In this document: positions 15,620 through 24,509 of the stretch, piece after piece | Layout: each line of letters opens with the position of its first letter | How positions within the stretch are numbered: position 1 is the first letter of the stretch | NCBI GenBank assembly: GCA_035326705.1 | Contig: DAOLES010000001.1 | Span: 183,373 to 247,372, forward strand | Length of the DNA: 64,000 nucleotides | Reading direction: 5' to 3' | Source of the DNA: Oligoflexia bacterium | GTDB lineage: Bacteria; Bdellovibrionota_G; JALEGL01 | Made by a program: the position numbers and the translations under genes | The notes under the pieces: generated by a model | Database searches by the model: none | The model's input: the letters and a program-made list of their open reading frames with translations, nothing else | What the model was told of the DNA's origin: nothing

Positions 15620-16474
15620 ATGCCAGCACAAAAATTACCCAATGAATTTGTAAACTTTAGCCAAGAGCACCCTTTAAAAGGTGTGCTAAAAATGTTACTC
15701 AGCTTAGCTGTTATTATGGGACTGATTTTTGTTGCTCTGTTATTGTTTTTTCAGTGGTTTGCACCAAGCATCAGTTTTAAAACTGAAAAAAAATGGTTTT
15801 CAAAATCATTTGTTTTTTCAAGCAATAAAAACTTTTTGCAACACAATGACCAGTATTTTCAAGATCTAAACAATCTTGTTCAAAATATAGCACGCCAAGC
15901 TGGTTTTGATCAGGGTGATATTGAACTATACATTGCGTGCAATGATCTTAACAATGCCTTTGCCTATCCCGGAGGGAAACTTATTTTTAATAAAGGCTTA
16001 CTCAAGACAATTAACAGTGAAAATGAATTGGCTATGGTTATTGGCCATGAATTAGGACATGTTCTTCATAGAGATCATCTCAAAGGTTTGGGCATAGGAT
16101 TATCCATGGGGATTGTAGCAATGTTTATCCCAAAAGACCTAAGGTCTATGGTAACTGAAAAAATGAACCAATGGTTAATGTTGAAACATAATAGAGATCA
16201 AGAGGCTAAAGCCGATATTGAAGGGGTTAAGCTTTTGTATAAACATTATGGTCATGTTAGTGGTGCAGAAGATTTTTTTAAAAAAATGGCCAAAGATGAA
16301 GCGTCACCTTTAAATCAATATGAAAAAGATTGGTTTTCTACACACCCATCGTCAGAAAAACGTATTGATAGACTCAATACTTATATCCTAGAACAAGATT
16401 GGCCAAAGATGAAGCTTATAGATTATCAAAAAGATCATTGGGACAACTTATGTCGCACAAGTTTAAGTGAATAA
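15620..16474 (+). CDS. M48-family zinc metalloprotease, membrane-anchored
   Basis: The 284-residue protein has one strong transmembrane segment (about residues 25-48, ending FFQWFAPSI). The protease domain has the zinc motif HELGHVLHRDH and the third-ligand region EAKADIEGVKLLYKHYG. The FAYPGGKLIFNKGLL stretch is typical of M48 enzymes such as BepA, LoiP and YcaL. The anchor makes it resemble HtpX or Oma1-like enzymes in placement, though it has only one clear membrane span. It probably cleaves misfolded envelope proteins. It follows two YbjQ-family genes 14 nt away in one operon, so the YbjQ proteins may be regulators or adaptors for it. Confidence 0.87.
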   Translation: MPAQKLPNEFVNFSQEHPLKGVLKMLLSLAVIMGLIFVALLLFFQWFAPSISFKTEKKWFSKSFVFSSNKNFLQHNDQYFQDLNNLVQNIARQAGFDQGDIELYIACNDLNNAFAYPGGKLIFNKGLLKTINSENELAMVIGHELGHVLHRDHLKGLGIGLSMGIVAMFIPKDLRSMVTEKMNQWLMLKHNRDQEAKADIEGVKLLYKHYGHVSGAEDFFKKMAKDEASPLNQYEKDWFSTHPSSEKRIDRLNTYILEQDWPKMKLIDYQKDHWDNLCRTSLSE

Positions 16475-16567
16475 AAGAGTTTTTTAGAAAAAATTAGTTT
16501 AAGTTATTAATATTAAATGGTTTTATAAGTGTGTTTTTGGCATGGCTGTTGCATTTAACTATGTATT

Positions 16568-16981
16568 ATGAAAAATACTGTCAAAATTATGGTTATATGC
16601 ATGGTTTTAACAGGGGGAACTGTATTTGTTAAAGTGGCGAGTAATGCATTTAAGCAGCAAACAAAACAATACAGCGTTAATCTAGAGCAAAAAAATAAAG
16701 AAAAACTAATGATTGCAATAGAAGCAGAAAAAGAAGCACAAGAGGCTTTAGATGCTTACTATGGTGAAGTTTATGCTGCAAAAGCGCAATCCAAAGAATC
16801 AAAAAAAGCATTTAAGTTTGATGCACCAAAACATGATATTAAGGATATTGACATCAAAGACATTGATTTGGCTAGCCTTAAAACGGATGACTTAAATAGT
16901 AAGTTTACAACCCAAGATTCAGATGTTCATTTACGTTTATGGAAAAAGAATCCTAAAGAGTTTTTAAACAATAAAATATAG
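16568..16981 (+). CDS. Unknown membrane-anchored or secreted protein
   Basis: A 137-residue protein with an N-terminal hydrophobic segment (about residues 5-25, IMVICMVLTGGTVFVKVA) that may be a signal anchor. A charged, probably coiled-coil region follows, rich in Lys, Glu and Ala (EKLMIAIEAEKEAQEALDAY). A short internal repeat, KDIDIKDIDLASL, comes next. No family is recognised. It follows the M48 gene by 93 nt on the same strand and converges with hflX, whose stop is 10 nt beyond its own. Confidence 0.55.
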   Translation: MKNTVKIMVICMVLTGGTVFVKVASNAFKQQTKQYSVNLEQKNKEKLMIAIEAEKEAQEALDAYYGEVYAAKAQSKESKKAFKFDAPKHDIKDIDIKDIDLASLKTDDLNSKFTTQDSDVHLRLWKKNPKEFLNNKI

Positions 16982-16991
16982 TTTTATATTT

Positions 16992-18644
16992 TTATTGGTA
17001 TGTTTGAACATCAATAGAAAAAAAACTAGAAATAGCATCAATAAGTGGTCTGCAACTTTCTTTGTTTAATGCACTGATGCCAATAGCATTGTATTGTTGA
17101 CAGATTTCTTGAGCATGCTCGGCTTCTAGTAGATCAATTTTATTAAAGACCAAGATTTTTTTTATATTTTGACAGTCAAGTTCAGTTAAAATTTGATCTA
17201 CAATTTCTATATGATCATGAAATGCCGGATTAGATACATCAATAACATGCAATAATAACTGCGCATCTTGAATTTCTTCTAGAGTGGCTTTAAACGCTTG
17301 CATCAAATCTTTTGGTAAGTTTCTGATGAAACCTACCGTATCCGTTAAAATAACTTCTCTTTCTTGTGGGAAACGCAAGCGCTTTGAAAAGGGATCTAAG
17401 GTGGCAAATAATTTATTTTCTGCCATAGCCTTAGCTTGGGTTAAAGTATTTAAAAGAGTAGACTTACCAGCATTGGTATAACCTAAAATAGATACAATAG
17501 GCACTTGATTTCTGATTCTTGATTTTCGTTTTTCAAAACGTTTTTTTTCAAGTTGCTTGAGCTTTTTTTCTAAATTATTGATTTTATCTCGTGCTTTTCG
17601 AGTATGAACTTCAAGTTTGGTTTCTCCAGGACCTCTACCACCAATACCACCCGTTAATCTTGATAAATGAGTCTCTCGCTCTCTAAGACGTGGAAGCATA
17701 TACTTAAGTTGTGCAAGTTCTACTTGAAGTTTACCATCATGACTTTGAGCACGTTTAGCAAAAATATCTAAAATGAGTTGAGTCCTATCAATAACTTTTA
17801 AGTCTGTGAGTTTACCAATATTACTTAGCTGTGTTGGACTAAGGTCTTGCAAAAAAACAAGATAATCAACCTCTTTAAATAAAGCATCTTCTGCAATACT
17901 TAACAGCTTACCTTGTCCAAAAAAGGTTTTAACGTCTGGCGTGTCTTTTCTTTGAAGAGCTTGATCAACCACATTTAAGCCAGCTGTTTTGCACAGTTCT
18001 AGTAGTTCAGCGTAATCTTGTTCAAAAAATAAATTTTTAGAGGTTTTTATGGCACAAATAATAGCTTGATTATCAGGCCTTAAATCTTCTGCTGCAGCAG
18101 TGTTTGATATAATTTCTTTTTCTAAATCAATTGAAAATTGATAGGCATCAAAATGATCATTGATATCAAATGGTTCAAGACTTAATGTTGCTTGCGTATA
18201 CTTTGGGTTAGGGTGTAAATAAGATAAATTGCAAAAGCTATAATCTGGGTTTTTTTTATGGGAAGAAACTTGTATTTTACAAACATAATCTAAACGTTTG
18301 ATCAAGAGGTTGTTAATGTTTTGCTGGCTCAATAGATTAGAAAATGGAGATACAATAAACATGCGCATGCCACTTAGCCTGACAAGACCTTGACGAAATC
18401 TTTGTAAATCAGGAAAATTAACATCCTTAGCATTGCCAATGCTAACGGCGATGATTTCACCAGATCGACTTTGTATAGCAGCAATATGTATATTTAGGCT
18501 TAGGGCAATATTTGATAGTGCATTCAAAGTTGGTTTTGCAATTAAATCCTGGCGTTTAAATTTATAACGTAGAATTTTTTGTAACTCTTTTTTATAATGA
18601 CTTTTGAGATGCTCTGAGTGGCCAAGAATAGGAAGTGTTTTCAT
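16992..18644 (-). CDS. hflX: GTPase HflX with long N-terminal extension
   Basis: HflX is a ribosome-binding GTPase that splits stalled ribosomes, notably after heat stress. The C-terminal two thirds shows the HflX glycine-rich linker GGIGGRGPGETKLE and a Lys-rich coiled coil. The G domain carries G1 GYTNAGKS (about residue 387), G3 DTVGF, G4 NKID and a G5 SAL motif. The N-terminal nucleotide-binding subdomain includes VDQALQRKDTPDVKTFFGQG. At 550 residues it is about 125 longer than the E. coli protein. The additional N-terminal domain of about 180 residues is a form known in deltaproteobacteria. It closes a leftward series, 20 nt after rluB. Confidence 0.92.
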   Translation of the reverse strand: MKTLPILGHSEHLKSHYKKELQKILRYKFKRQDLIAKPTLNALSNIALSLNIHIAAIQSRSGEIIAVSIGNAKDVNFPDLQRFRQGLVRLSGMRMFIVSPFSNLLSQQNINNLLIKRLDYVCKIQVSSHKKNPDYSFCNLSYLHPNPKYTQATLSLEPFDINDHFDAYQFSIDLEKEIISNTAAAEDLRPDNQAIICAIKTSKNLFFEQDYAELLELCKTAGLNVVDQALQRKDTPDVKTFFGQGKLLSIAEDALFKEVDYLVFLQDLSPTQLSNIGKLTDLKVIDRTQLILDIFAKRAQSHDGKLQVELAQLKYMLPRLRERETHLSRLTGGIGGRGPGETKLEVHTRKARDKINNLEKKLKQLEKKRFEKRKSRIRNQVPIVSILGYTNAGKSTLLNTLTQAKAMAENKLFATLDPFSKRLRFPQEREVILTDTVGFIRNLPKDLMQAFKATLEEIQDAQLLLHVIDVSNPAFHDHIEIVDQILTELDCQNIKKILVFNKIDLLEAEHAQEICQQYNAIGISALNKESCRPLIDAISSFFSIDVQTYQ

Positions 18645-18664
18645 AAGTTATCAAACTAAAAAAA

Positions 18665-19426
18665 TTATTTTTTTAATAACTGCTGAGCAGTTGCATAAGG
18701 AATTTCTTCAAATTGTCCGGGTTTTAGTTTGCCAAGTTTAAAAATTGAAAATTGAATACGTAAAATTTTTAAAACATGGAAGCCTAATTTTAGCCACATA
18801 CGTTTGATTTGGTGATTGCGGCCTTCTTTTAAAGCCATTTCATACCAAGTATTGCTTTGGGTTTTTTTTAAAAATTTTATACCGTAGGCTTTAGCCATTC
18901 CATCTTCAAGCTTTACACCTAAGCTAAGTTTTTTTACATCTTCTGGACTTGGCACACCCTTAACTTTTACCTGATAAGTCTTTTTTTTACCAAAGCGAGG
19001 GTGCATCATCTGATGAACAAACTCTCCATCGTTGCTGAGCAAAACCAAGCCTTCAGCATCATAATCAAGTCTTCCAGCTGGAGCCAACTTGATATCGCTG
19101 AGTTCTTGAATGTAATCCCCCAGACAAGGACGCTTCTGGGGATCACTTAAGGTGGACACTACATTCTTTGGTTTATAAAACATATAATATTTGAGTTTAT
19201 GTACATCTAAATCTAATGGAACGTGGTCAATTTCTATATCTTTTTCTAGTGGATTGACTTTAAATCCTTGTTCTTTAACAACTTTGCCAGCTACTTTGAT
19301 TCTGCCAGCTTCAATGTATTGATCAACTTGTCTGCGAGACAGAATACCTTTTTGTGATAAAAACTTGTTCAGTCTTATTAGGTCTTCATGTGATGTTTGA
19401 TTTTTATTTTTTGATTTAGAGCTCAT
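18665..19426 (-). CDS. rluB: RluB-like 23S rRNA pseudouridine synthase
   Basis: This enzyme makes pseudouridine in 23S rRNA (position 2605 in E. coli for RluB; the site here is inferred). The N-terminal S4 domain is at about residues 17-70 (IRLNKFLSQKGILSRRQVDQ). The catalytic motif GRLDYDAEGLVLLSNDG (near 118) belongs to the RsuA/RluB/E/F subfamily. Downstream EGRNHQIKRMWLKLGFHVLK is the substrate-binding motif of that subfamily. A 253-residue chain is a normal length. The gene overlaps the end of scpB by 11 nt. The scpA-scpB-rluB order is a widely conserved cluster, which supports this assignment. Confidence 0.92.
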   Translation of the reverse strand: MSSKSKNKNQTSHEDLIRLNKFLSQKGILSRRQVDQYIEAGRIKVAGKVVKEQGFKVNPLEKDIEIDHVPLDLDVHKLKYYMFYKPKNVVSTLSDPQKRPCLGDYIQELSDIKLAPAGRLDYDAEGLVLLSNDGEFVHQMMHPRFGKKKTYQVKVKGVPSPEDVKKLSLGVKLEDGMAKAYGIKFLKKTQSNTWYEMALKEGRNHQIKRMWLKLGFHVLKILRIQFSIFKLGKLKPGQFEEIPYATAQQLLKK

Positions 19427-20246
19427 GAGTATTTATTTCACTACTTTCTGGCGATACTTCATTTGTGTTTGGGTCATCACTGCTAGTTTGAGAATGATGA
19501 TCTTCAATTGAATTTTCTACAACTTCTTCAGCAGATACTGATTTTGGAAGAAGTTTTTCTAATTTTTCTAGACTTTCTTCTCCAAGTTCCGTGTACTCTG
19601 TTAATGATGGCAGATCAGATAAATTATCCAGCTGGAAAAACTCAAGAAAGTCAGCAGTTGTGCCGTAGATTAATGGATTTCCAGCTTCTTCACGTTTACC
19701 TAAAATTTTTATAAGGTTACGATCAAGTAATGTGCGCAACATATGACCTGAGTCTACACCTCTTATTTCATCTACTTCTGGCCTTGTGATAGGTTGTCTA
19801 TAAGCAACAATAGCTAGGGTTTCTAAATTGCCACGGCTAAGACGTACCGGCTTTGCCTCATGTAGACGCAAAAGGTACTCACTGTTATTTGGATGGGTTC
19901 TAAACTGATAGCCTTGGTTGATTTTAATCAGTTCAAAGCCTGCGCCTGTATGTTTTTCACATAAGGCTTCTAAGCGGGAGTCTATTTGTTCTGGGTTTAT
20001 TTCTCTTAAAATTTCATGAATATTTTTTTTCTGTACAGGTTTTTCTGAAACAAAAAGCAAGGATTCAAGAACAGAGTCTAAGGCTTCATCACTAATATCT
20101 TGATAACTTTCAGGTTCATTCTTTTCGTTATCTTGAGCATGGGTTTCTATAGCAACAACTTTATTTTCTAAATCAGCTTCACTGTGATCTAAAATAACAT
20201 TGTCTTTAGCATCTGTTGTAGTTTGCTTTTGAGTATCATCCGACAT
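19416..20246 (-). CDS. scpB: Segregation and condensation protein B
   Basis: ScpB is the winged-helix kleisin-associated subunit of the SMC-ScpAB condensin. The core (about residues 50-190 of the 276-residue product) carries SVLESLLFVSEKPVQKKNIH, GGFEL-type strand AGFELIKINQGYQFRT, and LETLAIVAYRQPITRPEVDE, which is the family signature. Flanking N- and C-terminal tails of about 50 and 70 residues are acidic and disordered. I chose the ATG at 20246 (MSDDTQKQ): a GGAG lies 9 nt upstream, and it leaves only an 11-nt overlap with scpA. Starts further upstream at 20279 or 20261 lack a better site. The partner smc is about 9 kb away. Confidence 0.9.
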   Translation of the reverse strand: MSDDTQKQTTTDAKDNVILDHSEADLENKVVAIETHAQDNEKNEPESYQDISDEALDSVLESLLFVSEKPVQKKNIHEILREINPEQIDSRLEALCEKHTGAGFELIKINQGYQFRTHPNNSEYLLRLHEAKPVRLSRGNLETLAIVAYRQPITRPEVDEIRGVDSGHMLRTLLDRNLIKILGKREEAGNPLIYGTTADFLEFFQLDNLSDLPSLTEYTELGEESLEKLEKLLPKSVSAEEVVENSIEDHHSQTSSDDPNTNEVSPESSEINTHEL

Positions 20247-21108
20247 ATTCGTCTTCTCCATTATGTTTCCAACCTTCAAAGAGCATTGGAGTTCCTATAA
20301 TTTCTATGTTTGAAAAAGTATTGGCCTGAAAAACCTTTAATGCACCACGTTTAATCATGTCTAATAAAGCTAAAAATGTCACTACCACACGTAAACGACT
20401 TTTAGCTTTTTTAAACAAGCTATGAAACTGAACACTTCCTTCTGGAGAGGATTGAATTGCCTTAGAAATATTTTCAATACATTCGCTTAGAGCTATAGGC
20501 TCTAGATTAACTTCATGGTAACTGTTATCACGTTCAATTTTTTTGAGAATTTTATAAAAAGCATCGACCAATTTAAATATACTGACTTGAGCCAATTCAC
20601 GCTCTAAACTTGGTACTTTAATTTTGATTCTTTGGTTTTTACGCGTGAAGACATCCCTGCCCAGTTGATAGTAAGTATCCAATTGTTGTGCAGCCTGTTT
20701 GTATTTTTGATATTCAAGTAGGCGTCTTACAAGTTCTTCTCTTGGGTCAATACCATCTTCATCATCATCGTCTTGATTTTTTTCAACAGGAATCAACATT
20801 TTAGACTTTATGTGAGCTAAAGTCGCCGCCATTAATAAAAATTCGCCTGCGATATCTAAATTTAGCTCTTCCATAACTTCTATATACTCAAGATATTGCT
20901 TGGTGATGTAGGCAATAGGAATATTATAAATATCCAGCTCATTTTCTTTTATGAGGTGCAACAATAAGTCTAAAGGCCCTTCAAAAATATCCAAGTGAAC
21001 TTGATAAGCACTCATGATGCTATTAAAGTCTTGATACTTTTCTAACAAATTTTGTTTTTTGTTTTGCGGGGACAGCTCTTTATCTATTCCTAGATTATTT
21101 TGACTCAT
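20236..21108 (-). CDS. scpA: Segregation and condensation protein A (kleisin)
   Basis: ScpA bridges the heads of the SMC dimer and is needed for chromosome compaction and segregation. The conserved N-terminal part, FEGPLDLLLHLIKENELDIY, starts at about residue 42, followed by ITKQYLEYIEVMEELNLDIA and a helix AATLAHIKSKMLIP. The C-terminal winged helix VVVTFLALLDMIKRGALKVF is intact. At 290 residues it is slightly longer than usual because of a polar N-terminal leader of about 30 residues; the Met at about residue 32 is an alternative start. The first ATG overlaps the trpS stop as ATGA, which favours the long form. Confidence 0.92.
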   Translation of the reverse strand: MSQNNLGIDKELSPQNKKQNLLEKYQDFNSIMSAYQVHLDIFEGPLDLLLHLIKENELDIYNIPIAYITKQYLEYIEVMEELNLDIAGEFLLMAATLAHIKSKMLIPVEKNQDDDDEDGIDPREELVRRLLEYQKYKQAAQQLDTYYQLGRDVFTRKNQRIKIKVPSLERELAQVSIFKLVDAFYKILKKIERDNSYHEVNLEPIALSECIENISKAIQSSPEGSVQFHSLFKKAKSRLRVVVTFLALLDMIKRGALKVFQANTFSNIEIIGTPMLFEGWKHNGEDEYVG

Positions 21109-22082
21109 ATTAATTTCAAAGCCTCTTTAACTTGTAACAGAGTATTTTGGGCAATAGATGAAGCTTTGGTTTTGCCCGTTTCCCAAATATTACGCAGATA
21201 ATCAGGTTTTTGTTCAAGTTTGTTCTGTTTTTCCCATATAGGTTCAAGCGTATGGTATAAATTTGGTAAAAGCATCTTTTTGCAATCCACGCAGCCAATA
21301 GAGGCATTCTTACAAGCAGCTTGTACTTCTTTTTGGGTATCTTCAGATGAAAAAATTGTATGCAGTGGATAGAAACTACAATGTTCTGGTCTGCCTGGAT
21401 CTGTGCGTTTAACTCTTTGCGTATCCGTGACACTTGATCTTATTTTTTTTTCTACAACTTCTTTAGAATCATTTAAATAGATAGAATTGTTGTAAGATTT
21501 TGACATTTTTCTGCCGTCTGTACCCGCTAGTTTTGGTGTGTTCGTGAGTAAAGTTTGCGGTTCAGGAAATATATCGCCAAAAAAGTGATTAAAACGTCTA
21601 ACTATTTCACGGCTTAATTCAACATGGGGTATTTGATCTTGACCAACCGGCACGGCATTTCCCTTATATAAAGCAATATCAGCTGTTTGCATGACAGGGT
21701 AGGAGAAAAATCCAAGCTGGGCTAAATCTTTGTCTTTAATTTCATTGCGTTGCTCTTTGAAGGTTGGGTTTCTTTCCAACCATCCCAAAGGGGTAATCAT
21801 TGAAAAAAAAGTAAAAAGCTCAGTGTGTTGCGGTATTGCACTTTGGCAAAATAACGTGGCTTTGTTTTCATCTATGCCGCAGGCTAACCAGTCTCTAAGC
21901 ATATCTATGGCAATTTTTTGAATATCTCCAGGTGAAGCATAATGTGAAGTAAGTGCATGTAAGTCTGCAGAAAAAAAGAAACATTCATGCTCTTCTTGCA
22001 AAGAAATCCAATTTTTTATTGCGCCTACATAGTGTCCAAGATGTAAAGGACCCGTAGGACGCATACCGCTAACTACTCTCAT
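21105..22082 (-). CDS. trpS: Tryptophanyl-tRNA synthetase
   Basis: This class I aminoacyl-tRNA synthetase charges tRNA-Trp in the cytoplasm. The HIGH-like motif is PTGPLHLGHYVGAIKNW (about residues 9-25) and the KMSKS loop is GRKMSKSYNNSIYL (near 196). At 325 residues it has the standard length. The start is fixed by the conserved N-terminus (MRVVSGMRPTG). A TTGACA-like hexamer lies at 22118-22123 on the minus strand, upstream of the gene, but the matching -10 is weak. It heads the trpS-scpA-scpB-rluB-hflX run, a neighbourhood often seen in deltaproteobacteria. Confidence 0.95.
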   Translation of the reverse strand: MRVVSGMRPTGPLHLGHYVGAIKNWISLQEEHECFFFSADLHALTSHYASPGDIQKIAIDMLRDWLACGIDENKATLFCQSAIPQHTELFTFFSMITPLGWLERNPTFKEQRNEIKDKDLAQLGFFSYPVMQTADIALYKGNAVPVGQDQIPHVELSREIVRRFNHFFGDIFPEPQTLLTNTPKLAGTDGRKMSKSYNNSIYLNDSKEVVEKKIRSSVTDTQRVKRTDPGRPEHCSFYPLHTIFSSEDTQKEVQAACKNASIGCVDCKKMLLPNLYHTLEPIWEKQNKLEQKPDYLRNIWETGKTKASSIAQNTLLQVKEALKLI

Positions 22083-22155
22083 ACCAAACTAGCTTAACTA
22101 CAAGAGAGCCTGTACCGTGTCAATGGATAATACACTTGCAGAGGTTATTTGTGAC

Positions 22156-23076
22156 TTAGTTGGATTGATTTCTTGGATGCTCTTGGTTGAACACCTTGTG
22201 TAACTGTTGTTTTTGGATATGCGTATAAATTTGAGTGGTGCTTAAACTGCTATGACCCAACATTTTTTGGATAGACCGTAAATCAGCGCCTTGGGCAAGA
22301 AGATGACTAGCAAAGCTATGCCTAAGAGTATGCGGTGAAATATTTGCCAAGCCCGGTATTTTTTGGCTGTGTTTTTTAATCATATGCCATATCATTTGGC
22401 GGCTTAGTTTACTGCCTCTGTTATTGACAAATATATAAGACGAAGCAGATTTTTTTAAATATTGAGTTCGGGCATGTTTAAAGTAATATTCAATACAAGT
22501 TATGGCCTGTGAGTGAATAGGAATAAGACGTTCTTTATTGCCTTTTCCTAAAACTTTTATGATATTTTGATGAATATCTAAATCTTGAGTTTTTAAACTG
22601 ATGATCTCAGAAACGCGCAAACCACAAGCGTAAAACAACTCAAGAATGCATTGGTTACGAACATCTTGTTTACGCTTAAGGTTAAAGTGTTTAGGGTTGA
22701 GTAACTCATCAATGTTACTTTGAGAAATGACTTTAGGAAGAGCCAGCTGTTTTTTTGGCAATGATAAATGCCATACACTCTCAATGGTTAGGTTGTAATT
22801 TTGGGTGAGAAACTTTGCTAAAGACCTTAAACACGAGATTTTACGTGCCACGCTGCTGCTTTTATAGTTTTTATTGTTTAAATGTTTTAAATAGTCTTGT
22901 AACTGTTCCAAGCTGAGACTTTGTAAGTTTTTTGCATGAGCTATCTGAAAATAATTAAGAATAGAGCTAAGATCGTTTTCATAAGAACTAATCGTCTGTT
23001 CAGAGTAATCTTTTTCTATACGCAAGTATTCTAAAAAATGTTCAATAAGGCCCTGGCTGGAAAGATTATTAAGCAT
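22156..23076 (-). CDS. xerD: XerC/XerD-type tyrosine recombinase
   Basis: This family resolves chromosome dimers at dif sites. The 306-residue product has the N-terminal SAM-like domain (IEHFLEYLRIEKDYSEQTIS). Its catalytic residues are all visible: Arg in ACGLRVSEI, Lys in VLGKGNKERLIPI, HTLRHSFASHLL with His and Arg, His in LGHSSLSTTQIYTH, and the nucleophile Tyr in that segment. The length fits XerC/XerD; which of the two cannot be decided here. I start at the ATG at 23076, which overlaps the stop of the FHA-GGDEF gene by 8 nt and agrees with the family N-terminus; an upstream Met would add 16 residues. Confidence 0.9.
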   Translation of the reverse strand: MLNNLSSQGLIEHFLEYLRIEKDYSEQTISSYENDLSSILNYFQIAHAKNLQSLSLEQLQDYLKHLNNKNYKSSSVARKISCLRSLAKFLTQNYNLTIESVWHLSLPKKQLALPKVISQSNIDELLNPKHFNLKRKQDVRNQCILELFYACGLRVSEIISLKTQDLDIHQNIIKVLGKGNKERLIPIHSQAITCIEYYFKHARTQYLKKSASSYIFVNNRGSKLSRQMIWHMIKKHSQKIPGLANISPHTLRHSFASHLLAQGADLRSIQKMLGHSSLSTTQIYTHIQKQQLHKVFNQEHPRNQSN

Positions 23077-23986
23077 CGTGCTTTTCAAAGTAAACTTTAT
23101 TGCGACCAGCTCTTTTAGCTTCATACAAAAGGTGGTCAGCGCCTCTTAAAAAGTCTTCTTCAGATTGATAATTTTTACCTGTAAATGTTTCAACTCCAAT
23201 ACTTATGGTAATACCAAGTTTTTGTCCTTCCACCTCAATGGCTAGATCTGCAATATGTGCTCTAATTTTTTCAGCAATTTGTACTGCACGCTCTTGAGGA
23301 GTATCTCTGAGCAATAAAATAAACTCTTCACCACCGTAACGAGCAAATAAATCTTCATGACGTTTTATAGAGTCAATTTCTTCTGCTAATTTTTGCAAGA
23401 TAATATCACCGGTAACGTGACCATGTGTATCATTGAATTTTTTAAAATGATCCACATCAAAAATCATGAGTGAAAGTGGACTTTGGTGACGTTTGGTGTG
23501 GCTGATTTCCATTTTTAAACGATCAGTAAAGTACTTTTTATTGTAACAACCGGTGAGATAATCTTTATTGGCAGCCTTGTAAAGTTGCTCATTGTAGTTT
23601 TCTTCAAGTTCATCCAAAAAGTGAAATTTAAAGACCGTAACATTGCCTACTTGGATACGATCACCATCGTCTAAAAGTGTCTTTTTAGCAATGGCTTGGC
23701 CATTGACCAAAGTCCCATTTGTGCTTTCTAGATCTTCAATAATAATACCTGAAGGTAAAACCTTGATAAGGGCATGATTTCTTGAGACATCTTCATCATT
23801 CACATAAATGTCGCAAGCTTCACTCCTGCCAATACTGAGTTCTGACTTTTGAATGGGAAACTTTTTACCGATATCTTGGCCGGTAATGACTACAAAGTAG
23901 GCTTTAAGGCCACTGGTTTTATTCAATAGATCTTGAACATCTTTTCTAACTGTACGTTCATCAGTTTTTTCTGCTTTGACTGCCAT
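23069..23986 (-). CDS. FHA-GGDEF diguanylate cyclase, DgcB-like
   Basis: The 305-residue protein combines an N-terminal FHA phosphothreonine-binding domain (about residues 36-115; SIGRSEACDIYV, VSRNHA and ESTNGTLVNG) with a C-terminal GGDEF domain. The GGDEF domain has FDVDHFKKFNDTHGH and RYGGEEF near residue 217, so it should make cyclic di-GMP. RHED just before the active site matches the RxxD inhibitory I-site. The same domain order is known in Bdellovibrio DgcB (Bd0742), which is required for prey invasion. The N-terminal tail KTDERTVRKDV has two threonines that could be the phospho-ligand of its own FHA domain, an inference. It overlaps xerD by 8 nt. Confidence 0.92.
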   Translation of the reverse strand: MAVKAEKTDERTVRKDVQDLLNKTSGLKAYFVVITGQDIGKKFPIQKSELSIGRSEACDIYVNDEDVSRNHALIKVLPSGIIIEDLESTNGTLVNGQAIAKKTLLDDGDRIQVGNVTVFKFHFLDELEENYNEQLYKAANKDYLTGCYNKKYFTDRLKMEISHTKRHQSPLSLMIFDVDHFKKFNDTHGHVTGDIILQKLAEEIDSIKRHEDLFARYGGEEFILLLRDTPQERAVQIAEKIRAHIADLAIEVEGQKLGITISIGVETFTGKNYQSEEDFLRGADHLLYEAKRAGRNKVYFEKHDA

Positions 23987-24055
23987 CTAGACCCTTAGTT
24001 TAGCAAGCTTATTAAGCTTTGGTCAATCCATGACTGAATATTTTTACATAATCTT

Positions 24056-24463
24056 TTAAAACCAGAGGTCTTTAACCTTTGTTTTGTTCGTTGGGAGGTC
24101 TTTAAAACTGTGTAAGCCTTCAAAATGTCTTATGGGGATGAGCTTTATTTTTTCAGGTTGATCAATTAAACGCATGTTTACTGCAATTCTAAATTGACCA
24201 TTATCTCTAGGATAATTGGCTAGCCAATAGGCGACGCAACCACAAGTATTACAAAAATGAAAGGATAGTTCCTTATCGCCTCGGGTGTAACATTTGGTTT
24301 TGCCATATACTTTGACGGTATCATTGAGGTAACCATAAGCCCATAAAACACCATATCGGCTACATACAGTACAATTACAGGCGGTAATGTTATCTGGCAG
24401 GGACAGGTATTGCCATGACACATGTTTACAATGACAGTGACCATCTAAAGGTTGATTTTTCAT
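24056..24463 (-). CDS. GFA-family (glutathione-dependent formaldehyde-activating type) zinc protein
   Basis: The 135-residue protein has the cysteine pattern of the GFA/CENP-V fold: CHCKH near the start, CNCTVCSRYG in the middle, and FCNTCGCVAYW further on. These would bind two zinc ions. Members were named for glutathione-dependent formaldehyde activation, but most are uncharacterised and the substrate cannot be told. It is a single gene, lying between the FHA-GGDEF gene and a transglycosylase, all leftward with separate gaps of 46-70 nt. Confidence 0.82.
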   Translation of the reverse strand: MKNQPLDGHCHCKHVSWQYLSLPDNITACNCTVCSRYGVLWAYGYLNDTVKVYGKTKCYTRGDKELSFHFCNTCGCVAYWLANYPRDNGQFRIAVNMRLIDQPEKIKLIPIRHFEGLHSFKDLPTNKTKVKDLWF

Positions 24464-24509
24464 CTGAATAAACCTAACGATTAAGCTGGTTTTTGTCTAG
24501 AATGATTGA

